Assembly: GCF_014646755.1 (NCBI RefSeq)
Contig: NZ_BMNW01000009.1
Span: 62,001 to 126,000, forward strand
Reading direction: 5' to 3'
From: Pseudomonas asuensis
GTDB lineage: Bacteria > Pseudomonadota > Gammaproteobacteria > Pseudomonadales > Pseudomonadaceae
DNA length: 64,000 nucleotides
Below, piece by piece: positions 27,397 through 35,859 of the stretch. Made by a program: the position numbers and the translations under genes. Numbering within the stretch: position 1 is the first letter of the stretch; every line of letters starts with the position of its first letter. Under the pieces are notes generated by a model, which worked only from the letters and a program-made list of their open reading frames with translations, did no database searches and was not told the origin of the DNA.

Positions 27397-27437
27397 GATC
27401 TTGCAAGCGCTGGTTAGCAACCAACCCTTGCAAGATC
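27397..27437. terminator. Hairpin between convergent genes
   Basis: Eleven-base perfect arms (GATCTTGCAAG / CTTGCAAGATC) with a 19-base loop that can itself fold (GGTT AGC AACC). It lies between the 73-residue membrane protein and endA. No long T-run. Confidence 0.55.
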
Positions 27438-27448
27438 AGTAAGATCCG

Positions 27449-28141
27449 TTAACTGCGGCAAGCCTTAAGGTCAACATTTCCAACGTATTTATTGCCGTGC
27501 CCCATAATGCACGCTAAGCGCTGATTTCTTTGCCGTTCCCAGCGCTCGGCCGGATACTGTTTGTTCCAAGCCGAATACAGCTGCTGGTCCTGCTTTGATA
27601 GGCGAAGATTGTACCGTTCACTCATATACAGGTAGGTGCGGGCAACCATGCCGCGAATTTCAGGGCGGGGCATGGCTTTCTTGGCTTTAAAATCTACAAC
27701 CATCTGGCAGGCCCCGTACTGGGTCGGTTTCTGAGGCAGCCAGCCAAACGAAAAATTACTGCGGTCGCCATTAACCTCGCCGATGACCGGTACAAGGTTA
27801 AAGAGATCAGCTTCTGCCTTCTGATAAACCGGGTCGTTTGATGTGCAATTCTTCCGTCCGCCTTTTTGCCAGCATTGACGCTGATGACCAATAACCCAGG
27901 CAGGTACGATGTGCTCCCACTCGATTCGAGAGGCTCTGGTCGCATTTTTGCGGGGTACGTAGCCACAGCTTTTCAGGTCTACAGTCTTGCCGGTGTAATG
28001 GCAGCCGCAATAAAAGTCTACCGGTTGCTGTTTGTAGACTTTAGCGCCTATTAGCTTGGCTTCACGAAACGTGCGGGGAGCTTCTGCATAAGCTGGGATG
28101 ATAAAAAAGAAAAGGGAAAGGAGAGAAAAAATACGAAACAT
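27449..28141 (-). CDS. endA: Endonuclease I, periplasmic
   Basis: A 230-residue EndA-family nuclease that degrades double-stranded DNA in the periplasm. It has a signal peptide (MFRIFSLLSLFFFIIPAYA) and the His-Me finger motif RIEWEHIVPAW with the catalytic His. The next helix, AEADLFNLVPVIGEVNGDRSN (split as AEADLFNLVPV and NGDRSN), carries the metal-binding Asn. Eight cysteines in the mature protein (including CGCHY and the late LACIMGHG) could form the disulfides typical of EndA. Length and motifs are standard. Monocistronic. Confidence 0.92.
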   Translation of the reverse strand: MFRIFSLLSLFFFIIPAYAEAPRTFREAKLIGAKVYKQQPVDFYCGCHYTGKTVDLKSCGYVPRKNATRASRIEWEHIVPAWVIGHQRQCWQKGGRKNCTSNDPVYQKAEADLFNLVPVIGEVNGDRSNFSFGWLPQKPTQYGACQMVVDFKAKKAMPRPEIRGMVARTYLYMSERYNLRLSKQDQQLYSAWNKQYPAERWERQRNQRLACIMGHGNKYVGNVDLKACRS

Positions 28142-28264
28142 GGCCGGGCTCGATAAGTAAATCGGCGCGGATGGTAACGGGCAATTTAGCTCTTGCGGGG
28201 GTTAGTAGGGCTAAAATGAGAAGCAGTTCACTGTATGGATAGACAGTTATCTGGCGGATAAGTG

Positions 28265-28302
28265 ATCGCTAGCTGCTCGAGGCCTGACGAGTCGCTAGCG
28301 AT
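28265..28302. terminator. Hairpin downstream of the 104-residue gene
   Basis: Perfect 9-base arms ATCGCTAGC / GCTAGCGAT with an inner CTCG/CGAG pair. It follows the stop of the minus-strand gene at 28309; T-run weak. Confidence 0.5.
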
Positions 28303-28308
28303 TAAGCG

Positions 28309-28623
28309 TTATCGGCGTGAGCGCTTGGCAGCTTTCTCCCACTGGCCAATCATCTCAAGAGTAAGACGCTCATTCCAAGCGCCTAGCTCGATATTCTGAG
28401 CAAGCAGCTTTTTGCGGGCGGCCGCCAATAGGTGGTGTAGGGACGTCGGATTGCAATAAATAGCGGTGCGGATACGCCCAGACTCGAAGTGGGTATTTCC
28501 TTGGAGATCTATAGCCTTAAAGGCAAAAGTGCCGCGAGAGTCACGGCTAGTGAATTGGCACTCCAAAGGTGCCAGGGCAGCTTGTATTCTGGAGCGGGCA
28601 GCATCGTAGCGTGAGGGTTGCAT
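28309..28623 (-). CDS. Hypothetical protein, 104 residues
   Basis: Soluble, basic protein with no signal or membrane segment. The start MQPSRYDAARSRIQAALAPLECQF is helical; a beta-rich middle (SRDSRGTFAFKAIDL) and a helical C-terminal half (LHHLLAAARKKLLAQNIELGAW) follow, ending in KAAKRSRR. I do not recognise the family. It could bind nucleic acid, given the charge, but there is no motif to prove this. Stand-alone gene. Confidence 0.55.
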   Translation of the reverse strand: MQPSRYDAARSRIQAALAPLECQFTSRDSRGTFAFKAIDLQGNTHFESGRIRTAIYCNPTSLHHLLAAARKKLLAQNIELGAWNERLTLEMIGQWEKAAKRSRR

Positions 28624-28756
28624 GTCAGTATGCTTAGAACGACTGTTTGAGATGGCACACTGACACTAAGTTTATACAGTAGTTCGGTAGACGAGCTTGT
28701 TTGATCCTTTAATTGTTAAAGATGTCTATTTTGCAGGTGAGGGATACCGATGATTT

Positions 28757-28990
28757 CTATTTTTTTCTATCTCTGACCATGCAGACAATCATGGCGATGG
28801 TGCCAATAATCATCGTAGCAATACCAAAGCCTAACTGGATTTTGGCTTTGCTTTGGTCGCACACTTCAGCGACAGCGCCATGGGCAGGGCAGCCTCCAGT
28901 CGTGAACCAGTAGGCATTGCCCAGAAGTAACATGCCGAAGGCGCAAGCGATAAACGCAGTGAGCGCCAAAAATAATACTGTGCGTAACAT
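28757..28990 (-). CDS. Small membrane protein, 77 residues
   Basis: Two hydrophobic segments, about residues 4-26 (TVLFLALTAFIACAFGMLLLG) and 50-70 (IQLGFGIATMIIGTIAMIVCM), flank a short loop with two cysteines (GGCPAHGAVAEVCDQ) that could pair in the periplasm. It ends with the basic VRDRKK, so both termini are probably cytoplasmic. A GAGAG site precedes the ATG. Family unknown. Confidence 0.65.
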   Translation of the reverse strand: MLRTVLFLALTAFIACAFGMLLLGNAYWFTTGGCPAHGAVAEVCDQSKAKIQLGFGIATMIIGTIAMIVCMVRDRKK

Positions 28991-29177
28991 GAAGACTCTC
29001 TCGGTAAAACAATAATGGACGCCAATCAGGCTATCTGCGATGCGGAAGGTGCTACCTGCTACGTATCGGTTTAGCCTCTAGCCTCATTATAACCCTCTTG
29101 GAGGGAGAGAAAGGCAAGAACCAATCCAGGGTAAGGGTGCCCAACCCATTAACGGTTATTCCCTAGGAGATAGCAGC

Positions 29178-29294
29178 ATGCCTGAAACTGATAAAATCAA
29201 TCCTGACCAAATCGATCTTGATCCCGAGATTCAGCCTGATCCCAAGGAGGCCCCTGTTCCTCTGGAGTCTGACGAAGAGGCAGAAAGCCAGTAA
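29178..29294 (+). CDS. Very acidic 38-residue protein
   Basis: A 39-codon frame starting ATG 29178 just after TAGGAGA. The product is rich in Asp, Glu and Pro (for example DQIDLDPEIQPDPKEAP) with no hydrophobic core, so it is probably disordered. A strong terminator hairpin follows 13 bases after the stop, giving a compact single-gene unit. The good ribosome-binding site and the terminator support a real gene; no function can be assigned. Confidence 0.55.
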   Translation: MPETDKINPDQIDLDPEIQPDPKEAPVPLESDEEAESQ

Positions 29295-29306
29295 GTAAGC
29301 ACTGTC

Positions 29307-29343
29307 GACTCATTTATAATGTTATTGCTTCTATAAATGAGTC
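29307..29343 (+). terminator. Intrinsic terminator
   Basis: Twelve-base perfect arms (GACTCATTTATA / TATAAATGAGTC) with a 13-base loop, then GTGCTGCTTTT. Ends the acidic 38-residue gene. Confidence 0.75.
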
Positions 29344-29414
29344 GTGCTGCTTTTGGTCCTGGGCGATAACAACTATTGACGGTAGTAAGACTCGCCTTAA
29401 GCCCAGATTGATAA

Positions 29415-29651
29415 TTAGCGATAGGTCCAGTCAATATTCAACAAGTTGAGTTTTTGAGCCCGGAGACGACGCTTATTGAGCTCATCACTGTGGGGTGGGA
29501 AATCCAACTCCACATGCTCCCCGCCATGTTGCTGCAGTACGTATAGAAGGGCAGTGCCTTCATCGATATTGGCCGGTGCATTGGGGATGGCCAGTTCTCT
29601 TGGTTCTCCTGCCTCTTCGTAAGTAATAACCAGGTTGCCTGCGTTGCTCAT
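29415..29651 (-). CDS. Hypothetical protein, 78 residues
   Basis: Short soluble protein beginning MSNAGNLVITYEEAGEPREL. The ATG at 29651 follows AAGGGAG, so the longer in-frame extension to 29786 is rejected. The sequence has a beta-like first half, then a helical stretch (EGTALLYVLQQHGGEHVEL) and a basic region (NKRRLRAQKLNLLNIDW). No recognised family; the pattern is seen in small conserved pseudomonad proteins. Stand-alone. Confidence 0.6.
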   Translation of the reverse strand: MSNAGNLVITYEEAGEPRELAIPNAPANIDEGTALLYVLQQHGGEHVELDFPPHSDELNKRRLRAQKLNLLNIDWTYR

Positions 29652-29866
29652 GCTTTTACTCCCTTGGTGGTGTATTCGACGAAGCTGCTTCTTTTGACGA
29701 GCGAATATCAAATTCATTCCTTTCAAAGTCCAACGAGCAGATTTCAGATACTTAGGGGCGCTCTTTGCTCGTTCGCTAAGGTACATACATCACACTTTAG
29801 AGTGATGTGAATTGTCGAGCACTCATAGGCGCATTGAAAATCCTGCCACGCTTTAGGGAGGGTTTA

Positions 29867-30088
29867 ATGCTGTTGTATACATGCCGATGGGTAGTTCAAG
29901 GAATTCTTTTTGTCTGTCTGTTGATGGCCATGTTTGGTCCTCAAGTGACATGGCGCTATTTCGTCGCTCGCCGCATTGCTTCCCGTCTGGGCATACAGCG
30001 TCTGTTCGACCTGAATGCTCTGGCTATTGGGTTCTTGTTGCTGGTCAGCTTCTTCGTTATACGGTGGAGTACTCATCCCCTCTCTTGA
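29867..30088 (+). CDS. Small membrane protein, 73 residues
   Basis: Two hydrophobic segments, about residues 8-26 (VVQGILFVCLLMAMFGPQV) and 50-66 (LNALAIGFLLLVSFFVI), around a basic loop (RYFVARRIASRLGIQR). The ATG at 29867 is preceded by GGGAGGG; an earlier in-frame ATG at 29807 lacks a site. Function unknown. Confidence 0.6.
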   Translation: MLLYTCRWVVQGILFVCLLMAMFGPQVTWRYFVARRIASRLGIQRLFDLNALAIGFLLLVSFFVIRWSTHPLS

Positions 30089-30179
30089 TGTACGGTAAGC
30101 CATATTTACAAAGTAGCTCTTGTTGCAAAGCGCTTTGAGTCCGTATGGTAGAGCTTTATGTAAATGATAAGGCAGTGTA

Positions 30180-30515
30180 ATGACTTGGAAGTTGGGTTCT
30201 CTGGCAGCGTTGATTTCTTCCTTGGTTCTTGTAAGTGCCTGTAGCAGCTCTCCAGAGTCAGGCAGTAACGAGCGTGCCAGTGGCGCTACGGCGCCATCGG
30301 CCACGCTTGGCAGTGGTTGTAATTCAGATGCTGCACAATATGCGGTAGGTAAGACAGCGACACCTGAACTCTTCAAGCAGCTTGAGGAGCGCTCCGGTGC
30401 CAAAATGACCCGTCTTGTTCGTCCGGATGATGCCATGACCATGGACTTCAACTCGGAGCGCCTGACTGTCACAACTGACGAGGCTCTGGTTATCAAGACG
30501 GCTCGTTGCGGCTGA
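30180..30515 (+). CDS. Peptidase inhibitor I78 family lipoprotein
   Basis: A 111-residue protein with signal peptide and lipobox (LVSAC, Cys21), then a Ser/Gly/Ala-rich linker and an I78-type domain. The domain begins CNSDAAQYAVGKTATPEL and contains EERSGAKMTRLVRPDDAMTMDF, ending VIKTARCG; the two cysteines at its ends pair in the family. I78 proteins resemble potato-inhibitor folds and may inhibit serine peptidases; activity is unproven for most members. It is probably anchored to a membrane and faces the periplasm. Confidence 0.85.
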   Translation: MTWKLGSLAALISSLVLVSACSSSPESGSNERASGATAPSATLGSGCNSDAAQYAVGKTATPELFKQLEERSGAKMTRLVRPDDAMTMDFNSERLTVTTDEALVIKTARCG

Positions 30516-30654
30516 CGCTTTGCAGGCAGGTCAGCGCTCATTCTTCAATTGGCGTTGACCTGCTGTACCCGCGTTAAATGAATCTGTCGCTACAGCGGAT
30601 AGGATGGCTTCCGCTTGAGTCTATCGTATAGACATAGACCAAAAGGAGAGATCG

Positions 30655-30891
30655 ATGGGATTACGAATCTTTGGCGATCACCGCGCCTGGGCAAGTGCAG
30701 TAGAAAGCGAGAAAGGCATTGAGGCCTTTATTGCGATTCAAGGGCAGGGGAAAGAGGATGAGGCTCTCCATCGAGTAGCGACAGACCGTACCTTTACGGA
30801 CCTGATGGAGGCAGAGCGCGCGGCAGATGAAGTCCTGCAAAAAATGACAGGTATTACCGCCGACAGCAAACCCCTATTCGACGAGCCCTGA
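30655..30891 (+). CDS. Hypothetical protein, 78 residues
   Basis: Small soluble, mostly helical acidic protein (GDHRAWASAVESEKGIEAF, MEAERAADEVLQKM). An AAGGAGAG site lies just before the ATG and a perfect terminator follows, so it is a complete single-gene unit. No recognised family; no signal peptide or membrane segment. Confidence 0.65.
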   Translation: MGLRIFGDHRAWASAVESEKGIEAFIAIQGQGKEDEALHRVATDRTFTDLMEAERAADEVLQKMTGITADSKPLFDEP

Positions 30892-30908
30892 AGTTTTTGA
30901 GCGCATAT

Positions 30909-30938
30909 AAAAAAGCCCCGTCATGACGGGGCTTTTTT
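30909..30938. terminator. Bidirectional intrinsic terminator
   Basis: A perfect 30-base palindrome, six A, GCCCCGTC, TGACGGGGC type arms and six T, centred on TCATGA. It separates the convergent 78-residue gene and the cold-shock gene. Confidence 0.92.
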
Positions 30939-30950
30939 AGAGGGAGTGGA

Positions 30951-31163
30951 TTAAACCACTTCAACCTCTTGTGCTTCCATACCTTTCTGGCCTTTGGCGG
31001 CCACGAAAGATACAGCCTGACCTTCTTTCAGGCTCTTGAAGCCAGCAGCCTTGATCTGACGGAAGTGAACGAACAGATCAGCACCACCGGAGGACGGGGT
31101 GATGAAGCCAAAACCTTTCTCATCGTTGAACCACTTAACAGTACCGTTTTCGCGATTAGCCAT
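30951..31163 (-). CDS. Cold-shock family protein (CspA-like)
   Basis: A 70-residue single cold-shock domain. RNP1 (KGFGFI, about residues 16-21) and RNP2 (LFVHF, about 30-34) are intact, with the usual [10 protein letters not shown] start and late [13 protein letters not shown]. Such proteins bind single-stranded RNA and DNA and prevent RNA secondary structure. A long AT-rich upstream region (31164-31560) with no gene is consistent with the extended 5' leaders common in this family. Which Csp paralogue it is cannot be told. Confidence 0.93.
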   Translation of the reverse strand: MANRENGTVKWFNDEKGFGFITPSSGGADLFVHFRQIKAAGFKSLKEGQAVSFVAAKGQKGMEAQEVEVV

Positions 31164-31615
31164 GGTGTTTTTTACCTTTTCAAAAATTAAGTTTCGGTTA
31201 AGGGAAGTCTTGACCGAGACTGAGCACTGAGTGTAACGGAGTCGTAACGATGTTGGATCTGTATCTAAACACCATGTTGCGATTCACAGTAATGCACGGG
31301 CACAGCAGGATCATATTACGACCATATGTGATCATTTGAAAAGACCAAAAGTTCATCTAATGATCAAACCCATGATTGCAGGCTGTCCGGTCAGCTATAT
31401 GGACCACTGAAAAAACACTTTTACTTCCTTGAACTGGCCATAAATTCAAAGAAAAGTACAAGGATCTTTATTTTTTGAAAACTCGGCATTTGGCAGATAA
31501 AAAAGACTGCTTGAAGCGAAAAAAGATGGAGCAGGGCGACTGAGAGGGGCGTTGAGTTGGAAACTGAGGCAGGCAAGGCCAGGTTAGAGGCCTTGCCTGC
31601 TATCAGTATCAGGGG
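31164..31615. other. Intergenic region, cold-shock leader and gcd 3' end
   Basis: About 450 bases, AT-rich compared with the surroundings, without a plausible gene. The left part should carry the csp promoter and 5' leader. The right end carries a hairpin at 31569-31600 behind the glucose dehydrogenase gene. Several GATCA-containing words (TGATCATT, TGATCAAA, GGATCATA) occur between 31300 and 31370 but I see no clear operator. Confidence 0.45.
31569..31600. terminator. Hairpin after gcd
   Basis: Perfect 12-base arms GCAGGCAAGGCC / GGCCTTGCCTGC with an 8-base loop, 15 bases beyond the gcd stop. T-run weak (CAGTTTCC on the minus strand). Confidence 0.6.
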
Positions 31616-34054
31616 TTACTTCTGAGGCAACGCAAAGGCAACTACATAGTCGCCTTGGCGAGTACCCAGAGAGCCATGACCACCGGCATAAACAAGGATG
31701 TACTGACGTCCATCCTTGCCGGTATAAGTCATCGGTGTAGTCTGGCCGCCTGCTGGCAGACGACCTTCCCACAGTTGCTTGCCGTTACGAACATCATAGG
31801 CGCGCAGATACTGGTCCAGCGTACCGCTCAGGAAGGCCAGGCCACTGGATGTCATGAAAGCCCCACCCAGTGCCGGAACACCCATGGGAAGCGGCATTGG
31901 AACAGGCGAGCTGTCACGTACAGTGCCGTTCTTGTGCTTCCAGATGACCTGGTTGGTGGTCATGTCAACAGCAGCCACATAACCCCATGGCGGTGACTGG
32001 CAGGGCAGGCCCATGGGAGACAGCAAGGCACCCATGATCACACCGTACGGTGCGCCTTTGTTGGGCTGAACGCCCTCTGTCTCACTCTTGCGAGCCGGGC
32101 CGCCTTCCACGTCTTCACGTGCCACGAGCTTGGACGTAAACGCCATGTAGCTGGGCGAAAGAAACATCACCTGACGGATAGGATCCACGGCGACGCCACC
32201 CCAGTCGAATACACCGAAGTTGCCCGGATAAACGATCGAACCCTGCAGCGAAGGCGGCGTGTAGATGCCTTCATAGCGATGCGATTTGAACGTGATACGG
32301 CAAAGCATCTGATCCAGAGGTGTCACGCCCCACATGTCCGCTTCCTTGAGTGTCTGCGGCATCATGTTGAGTTCGGACATTGGCTGCGTGGGGGAAGTAT
32401 GATCGCCTTCCACCGCACCCTGCGGAACGGGAGTTTCGTGAATGGGAACGATGGGCTGACCGTTGGTGCGATCCAGCACATAGAGGCTGCCTTGCTTGGT
32501 GGATGCAATCAGGCCCGGCTTAATGCCGTCAGCAGTCTTGATATCCATCAGCGTCGGCTGGCCACCTATGTCCATGTCCCACAGGTCGTGGTGAGTGAAC
32601 TGGTAGTTCCAGCGTACTTTGCCGGTATTGACGTCTAGCGCAACGACACCAGCGCTGTATTTTTCAGCCTCTGGCGTACGCATGCCACCGTATTGGTCGG
32701 GCGTTTGGTTGCCCATTGGCAAATAGATCAGTCCAAGCTTCTCGTCCACGGACATGACCGACCATACGTTCGCAGAGTTGCGGGTATAGGTTTGGCCAGG
32801 CTGGATGGGATCGGTAGCCTCAGGGTTACCACTGTCCCAATTCCAGACGAGGTGGCCATCGTGCACGTCATAGGCGCGAATAACGCCAGAAGGCTCGTCA
32901 GTTGAAGCGTTATCCGTTACATGGCCGCCAATAATGACCAAGTCACGGGTAACCGACGGCGGCGAGGTGGAGTAGTAGCCACCTGCAGTGAAGCCGCCGA
33001 TGTTTGCGCCCAGGTTGATGGAGCCTTTATCACCGAAGTCTTCACACATTTTGCCCGTGTCGGCATTCAGTGCGATCAAGCGAGTGTCCGCAGTAGGCAG
33101 GAACAGACGGCGAGGGCAGGAATTGCTGGCCGGTGCCGTAGCGTCTGCAGGTGCAGGAGCCGCTTGCGTGGTGCCTTGAGCGTCGGCCTGAGCATAGATG
33201 GCATCATCATGATAGGCCACGCCACGGCAGGTCATATGTGCCCAGCCCTTGAAGCTATCAGCACTCTGAGTGCTCAGCTTGGGGTCAAAGCGCCACAGCT
33301 CTTTGCCGGAGTCAGGGTCCAGGGCAATGACTTGGCTGTGGGGTGTGCAGACGTAGAGCTTTCCATTGACCTTGAGTGGAGTGTTCTCGGCTGTCGTTTC
33401 CTGCGGGTCGTTCGGCCCTGGGATATCACCGGTACGATAGGTCCAGGCTACTTCCAGCTGATTCACGTTCTCGGGTGTGATCTGATTCAGCGGAGAGTAC
33501 TTGTCTCCAAATGAAGTGCGGCCATAGGACTGCCAATCGCCATCAGGCATGGAAGGAGCTGCATTCACAGTACCTGCGCTGGCACGATCCAGGCTACCCT
33601 CGATGTTATGTGGGTTGGTGAATTGGCTGGCCACTGCAGCTGCACCAGCCAGAACAACCGCACCGGTCAGTGGCATGGCGCCTACTGAGCTGAGCCCAGC
33701 TTTGCGAGCCATGGGGCGACGTATCCAGGGCAGGAGTAGAACAATGCCTACGACGAACCATAGCGACAGGCGTGGAACGAGCTGCCACCAATCCAGGCCA
33801 ACTTCATAGAGCGCCCAAAGGGTTGAGGCGAACAGAATGAAAGCAAACAGTGGAAGTGCCGCCCGACGGGCAAGCACCAGAAGAATACCAGTGATAAAAA
33901 CACCGGCACCCGCGAGGGCGTAATAGAAAGATCCTCCTACGGTAATCAGTTTAACGCCACCAACGAGCATGGCGAGGCCGATCAGCGCAAGGACGATACC
34001 AACTAACGTAGAAAAAAGACGCGTTTTTGCAAACGGTCCACTCGTTTCGTTCAT
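31616..34054 (-). CDS. gcd: Membrane-bound PQQ-dependent glucose dehydrogenase
   Basis: An 812-residue quinoprotein that oxidises glucose to gluconolactone in the periplasm and passes electrons to ubiquinone. Residues about 10-120 form the expected five membrane helices. The large PQQ beta-propeller follows, starting MPDGDWQSYGRTSFGDKYSPLN (as DGDWQSYGR and KYSPLNQITPENV). Blade motifs include WRFDPKL, HMTCRGVAYHD with the Cys and His region, IGGHVTDN and DLWDMDIGGQPTL, and the C-terminal GGQTTPMTY and GGHGSLGT. Size and layout are those of Gcd. PQQ synthesis genes are not in the window. It is monocistronic. Confidence 0.95.
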   Translation of the reverse strand: MNETSGPFAKTRLFSTLVGIVLALIGLAMLVGGVKLITVGGSFYYALAGAGVFITGILLVLARRAALPLFAFILFASTLWALYEVGLDWWQLVPRLSLWFVVGIVLLLPWIRRPMARKAGLSSVGAMPLTGAVVLAGAAAVASQFTNPHNIEGSLDRASAGTVNAAPSMPDGDWQSYGRTSFGDKYSPLNQITPENVNQLEVAWTYRTGDIPGPNDPQETTAENTPLKVNGKLYVCTPHSQVIALDPDSGKELWRFDPKLSTQSADSFKGWAHMTCRGVAYHDDAIYAQADAQGTTQAAPAPADATAPASNSCPRRLFLPTADTRLIALNADTGKMCEDFGDKGSINLGANIGGFTAGGYYSTSPPSVTRDLVIIGGHVTDNASTDEPSGVIRAYDVHDGHLVWNWDSGNPEATDPIQPGQTYTRNSANVWSVMSVDEKLGLIYLPMGNQTPDQYGGMRTPEAEKYSAGVVALDVNTGKVRWNYQFTHHDLWDMDIGGQPTLMDIKTADGIKPGLIASTKQGSLYVLDRTNGQPIVPIHETPVPQGAVEGDHTSPTQPMSELNMMPQTLKEADMWGVTPLDQMLCRITFKSHRYEGIYTPPSLQGSIVYPGNFGVFDWGGVAVDPIRQVMFLSPSYMAFTSKLVAREDVEGGPARKSETEGVQPNKGAPYGVIMGALLSPMGLPCQSPPWGYVAAVDMTTNQVIWKHKNGTVRDSSPVPMPLPMGVPALGGAFMTSSGLAFLSGTLDQYLRAYDVRNGKQLWEGRLPAGGQTTPMTYTGKDGRQYILVYAGGHGSLGTRQGDYVVAFALPQK

Positions 34055-34466
34055 GAGGGCAATACCAGATTCTTAAAATAGGATTCACCGGACTTGACCA
34101 TTAGGGCTGTCCGGGAGTTGCACGGGAAAGGATGTTGGAATTCTTATAAAAACAATCTTATACCGTCTGTCACGCTCTGCGCAGATTCAAGTTAGGCAAA
34201 GGTGTTTTGTGGATTTGTGCAAAGGCGAAACTGAGAGGTAGTTTGAATTATTACGCACAGTCAGATTTTTCTGATAGCCGCTAGAGAGAGTCGAGGTGTC
34301 TCCATGGAAAGCTGAGGTTATTGGCCTTCCTTGTTCGTGGACTATCAATGTGCTTAAGCGCTTAGAAGAATCTTGAATCAACTTCTTGGCAGCGTAACCG
34401 TGAGCCGGAGCTAGAACAGGGTGGTCATAACGCTCATAGACTTTCACTGTTTGGAGTAGCACTGCA
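34055..34466. other. Intergenic region between divergent gcd and bestrophin-like genes
   Basis: About 410 bases that should hold both promoters. A minus-strand open frame of about 90 codons (34187-34462) has no ribosome-binding site or recognisable sequence and is taken as chance. I see no repeats or RNA structures. Confidence 0.45.
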
Positions 34467-35363
34467 TTGCCAACCCTTATTCGCCGTAAGTACCGATTCC
34501 TGCATAAAACCCTTTCCTATACGGGTTGGTCTTTGTTTTGGCTGCTTATCTGGGACATTGTTGTCACTGTCGATTTTATGCTGTTCGTCGATGATCGAAT
34601 GAGCCTTCCTACAATGCCCTTAACGCTGCTGGGCTCTGCCTTGGCAATGTTAGTGAGTATACGAAATACCAGTGCCTACAATCGTTGGTGGGAGGCTCGT
34701 ACGCTATGGGGCGGCATGGTTAATAGCTCACGCAATTTTGCCCGACAGGTCCTCATTCTGATTGATGATCCTGGTGATGCCTTCAACCCTATCAAAGAGG
34801 TGCTGTTTCGGCGTCATGTGGCCTATGTGAATGCTTTGGTAACCCACCTTAAGAAGACGCCGGTTTCAGATCGTCTCCAGGAGCTGCTGCCTGATGAAGA
34901 AGTTGCTCGAAGCAGCGATACCAATAATTTTCCTAATGATATTTTGAGTGGCTCGGCGGCGCTGATTGCCCAGGAATATAAGGCGGGGCGTCTGGACAGC
35001 ATACGCTTGGCGCGCCTTGAGTCGACGATGGTGGATATTTCCAACTGGCAAGGTGGTATGGAGCGCATTGCCAATACGCCGTTGCCATATCCCTACGTGT
35101 ATTTCCCGAGGCTGTTCATAACGCTGTTCTGCCTTATCGTACCGATAGGGCTCGTTGAGTCATTAGGCTGGTTCACGCCTTTGGCCTCAAGCGTGGTTGG
35201 CTTTATGCTGCTAGCCCTCGAGAAAATCGGGACTGATCTTCAAAGCCCATTTTCTGAAAGCCAGCACCAGATACAGATGACTGACCTCTGCGCGAACATC
35301 GAGAAAAATCTTGCGTCCATGCTCAGGGAGTCGGGGAACGCTTCTGCTCGCTCCAATGAGTAG
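34467..35363 (+). CDS. Bestrophin-like (YneE/RFP-TM) channel family protein
   Basis: A 298-residue inner-membrane protein of the bacterial bestrophin family, whose members form pentameric ion channels (sodium-selective in the characterised Klebsiella protein). The conserved start region SIRNTSAYNRWWEARTLWGG (about 66-85) and NFARQVLI are diagnostic. Hydrophobic segments lie at about residues 22-40, 47-64, 208-228 and 232-250. PYPYVYFPRLF, before the third helix, is also conserved. The start is a TTG at 34467 with GGAG about 11 bases upstream. The 3' end overlaps the convergent gene by 41 bases. Confidence 0.85.
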   Translation: MPTLIRRKYRFLHKTLSYTGWSLFWLLIWDIVVTVDFMLFVDDRMSLPTMPLTLLGSALAMLVSIRNTSAYNRWWEARTLWGGMVNSSRNFARQVLILIDDPGDAFNPIKEVLFRRHVAYVNALVTHLKKTPVSDRLQELLPDEEVARSSDTNNFPNDILSGSAALIAQEYKAGRLDSIRLARLESTMVDISNWQGGMERIANTPLPYPYVYFPRLFITLFCLIVPIGLVESLGWFTPLASSVVGFMLLALEKIGTDLQSPFSESQHQIQMTDLCANIEKNLASMLRESGNASARSNE

Positions 35364-35859
35364 TATTGGAGGCTGGCGTTACGCCTACAGTACTCATAAT
35401 GGGCTGGCCTGTTTGTGAAGTCATGCCCGACTGAACCTGATCACGAAGGTTGCGGTTAGAGCTTTCTTGTCTGTCAATCACCTGGGCAAGAGGCGTGTAA
35501 TGGATACAGCCGTACCAGATGACGACTGGAAAGAGGGCATGTAGCACTAGGCGGGCTGCCAGAGCCCATTCGGGTAAGGCTGGGAACAGGCCTGCATGCT
35601 GCCATGTGTAGAAGTGGACAGGTAGCATAAGAAGGGTACATACGAAAAGAACGCTACCTGCATAGCGGCGCAATTCCTTGAACAGTACCGCCACGGCTAC
35701 CATCATTTCCAGAATGCCGCCAAAGCAGACAACGGCAAAGCGATAGGGTACGTCGATAGGGACAAGTTTCACGAAAAAGCTGGCCATGAATAGATGGGCG
35801 AAGCCTCCGACCATGAACCAAGCCACCACGAGCGCAACGGCTTGTTTTTGATAGCGCAT
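35323..35859 (-). CDS. Four-helix membrane protein (DoxX-like), 178 residues
   Basis: Hydrophobic segments at about residues 7-30, 45-62, 70-88 and 100-122 (ALVVAWFMVGGFAHLFMASF, FAVVCFGGILEMMVAVAVLF, VLFVCTLLMLPVHFYTW, ALAARLVLHALFPVVIWYG) give a small four-helix bundle similar to DoxX-like proteins, with a polar tail of about 50 residues. The ATG at 35859 fits the first helix; an upstream ATG at 35919 is not preceded by a site. Assignment to DoxX is by shape only. The tail overlaps the end of the bestrophin-like gene on the opposite strand. Confidence 0.65.
   Translation of the reverse strand: MRYQKQAVALVVAWFMVGGFAHLFMASFFVKLVPIDVPYRFAVVCFGGILEMMVAVAVLFKELRRYAGSVLFVCTLLMLPVHFYTWQHAGLFPALPEWALAARLVLHALFPVVIWYGCIHYTPLAQVIDRQESSNRNLRDQVQSGMTSQTGQPIMSTVGVTPASNTTHWSEQKRSPTP

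Noticed and set aside
32921-33514. A 197-codon frame antisense to gcd
   Set aside because: The sense strand encodes PQQ glucose dehydrogenase with all motifs; the antisense frame is a by-product of codon bias.
34187-34462. A 91-codon minus-strand frame upstream of the bestrophin-like gene
   Set aside because: No ribosome-binding site, low-complexity mixed sequence, and located in a promoter region.
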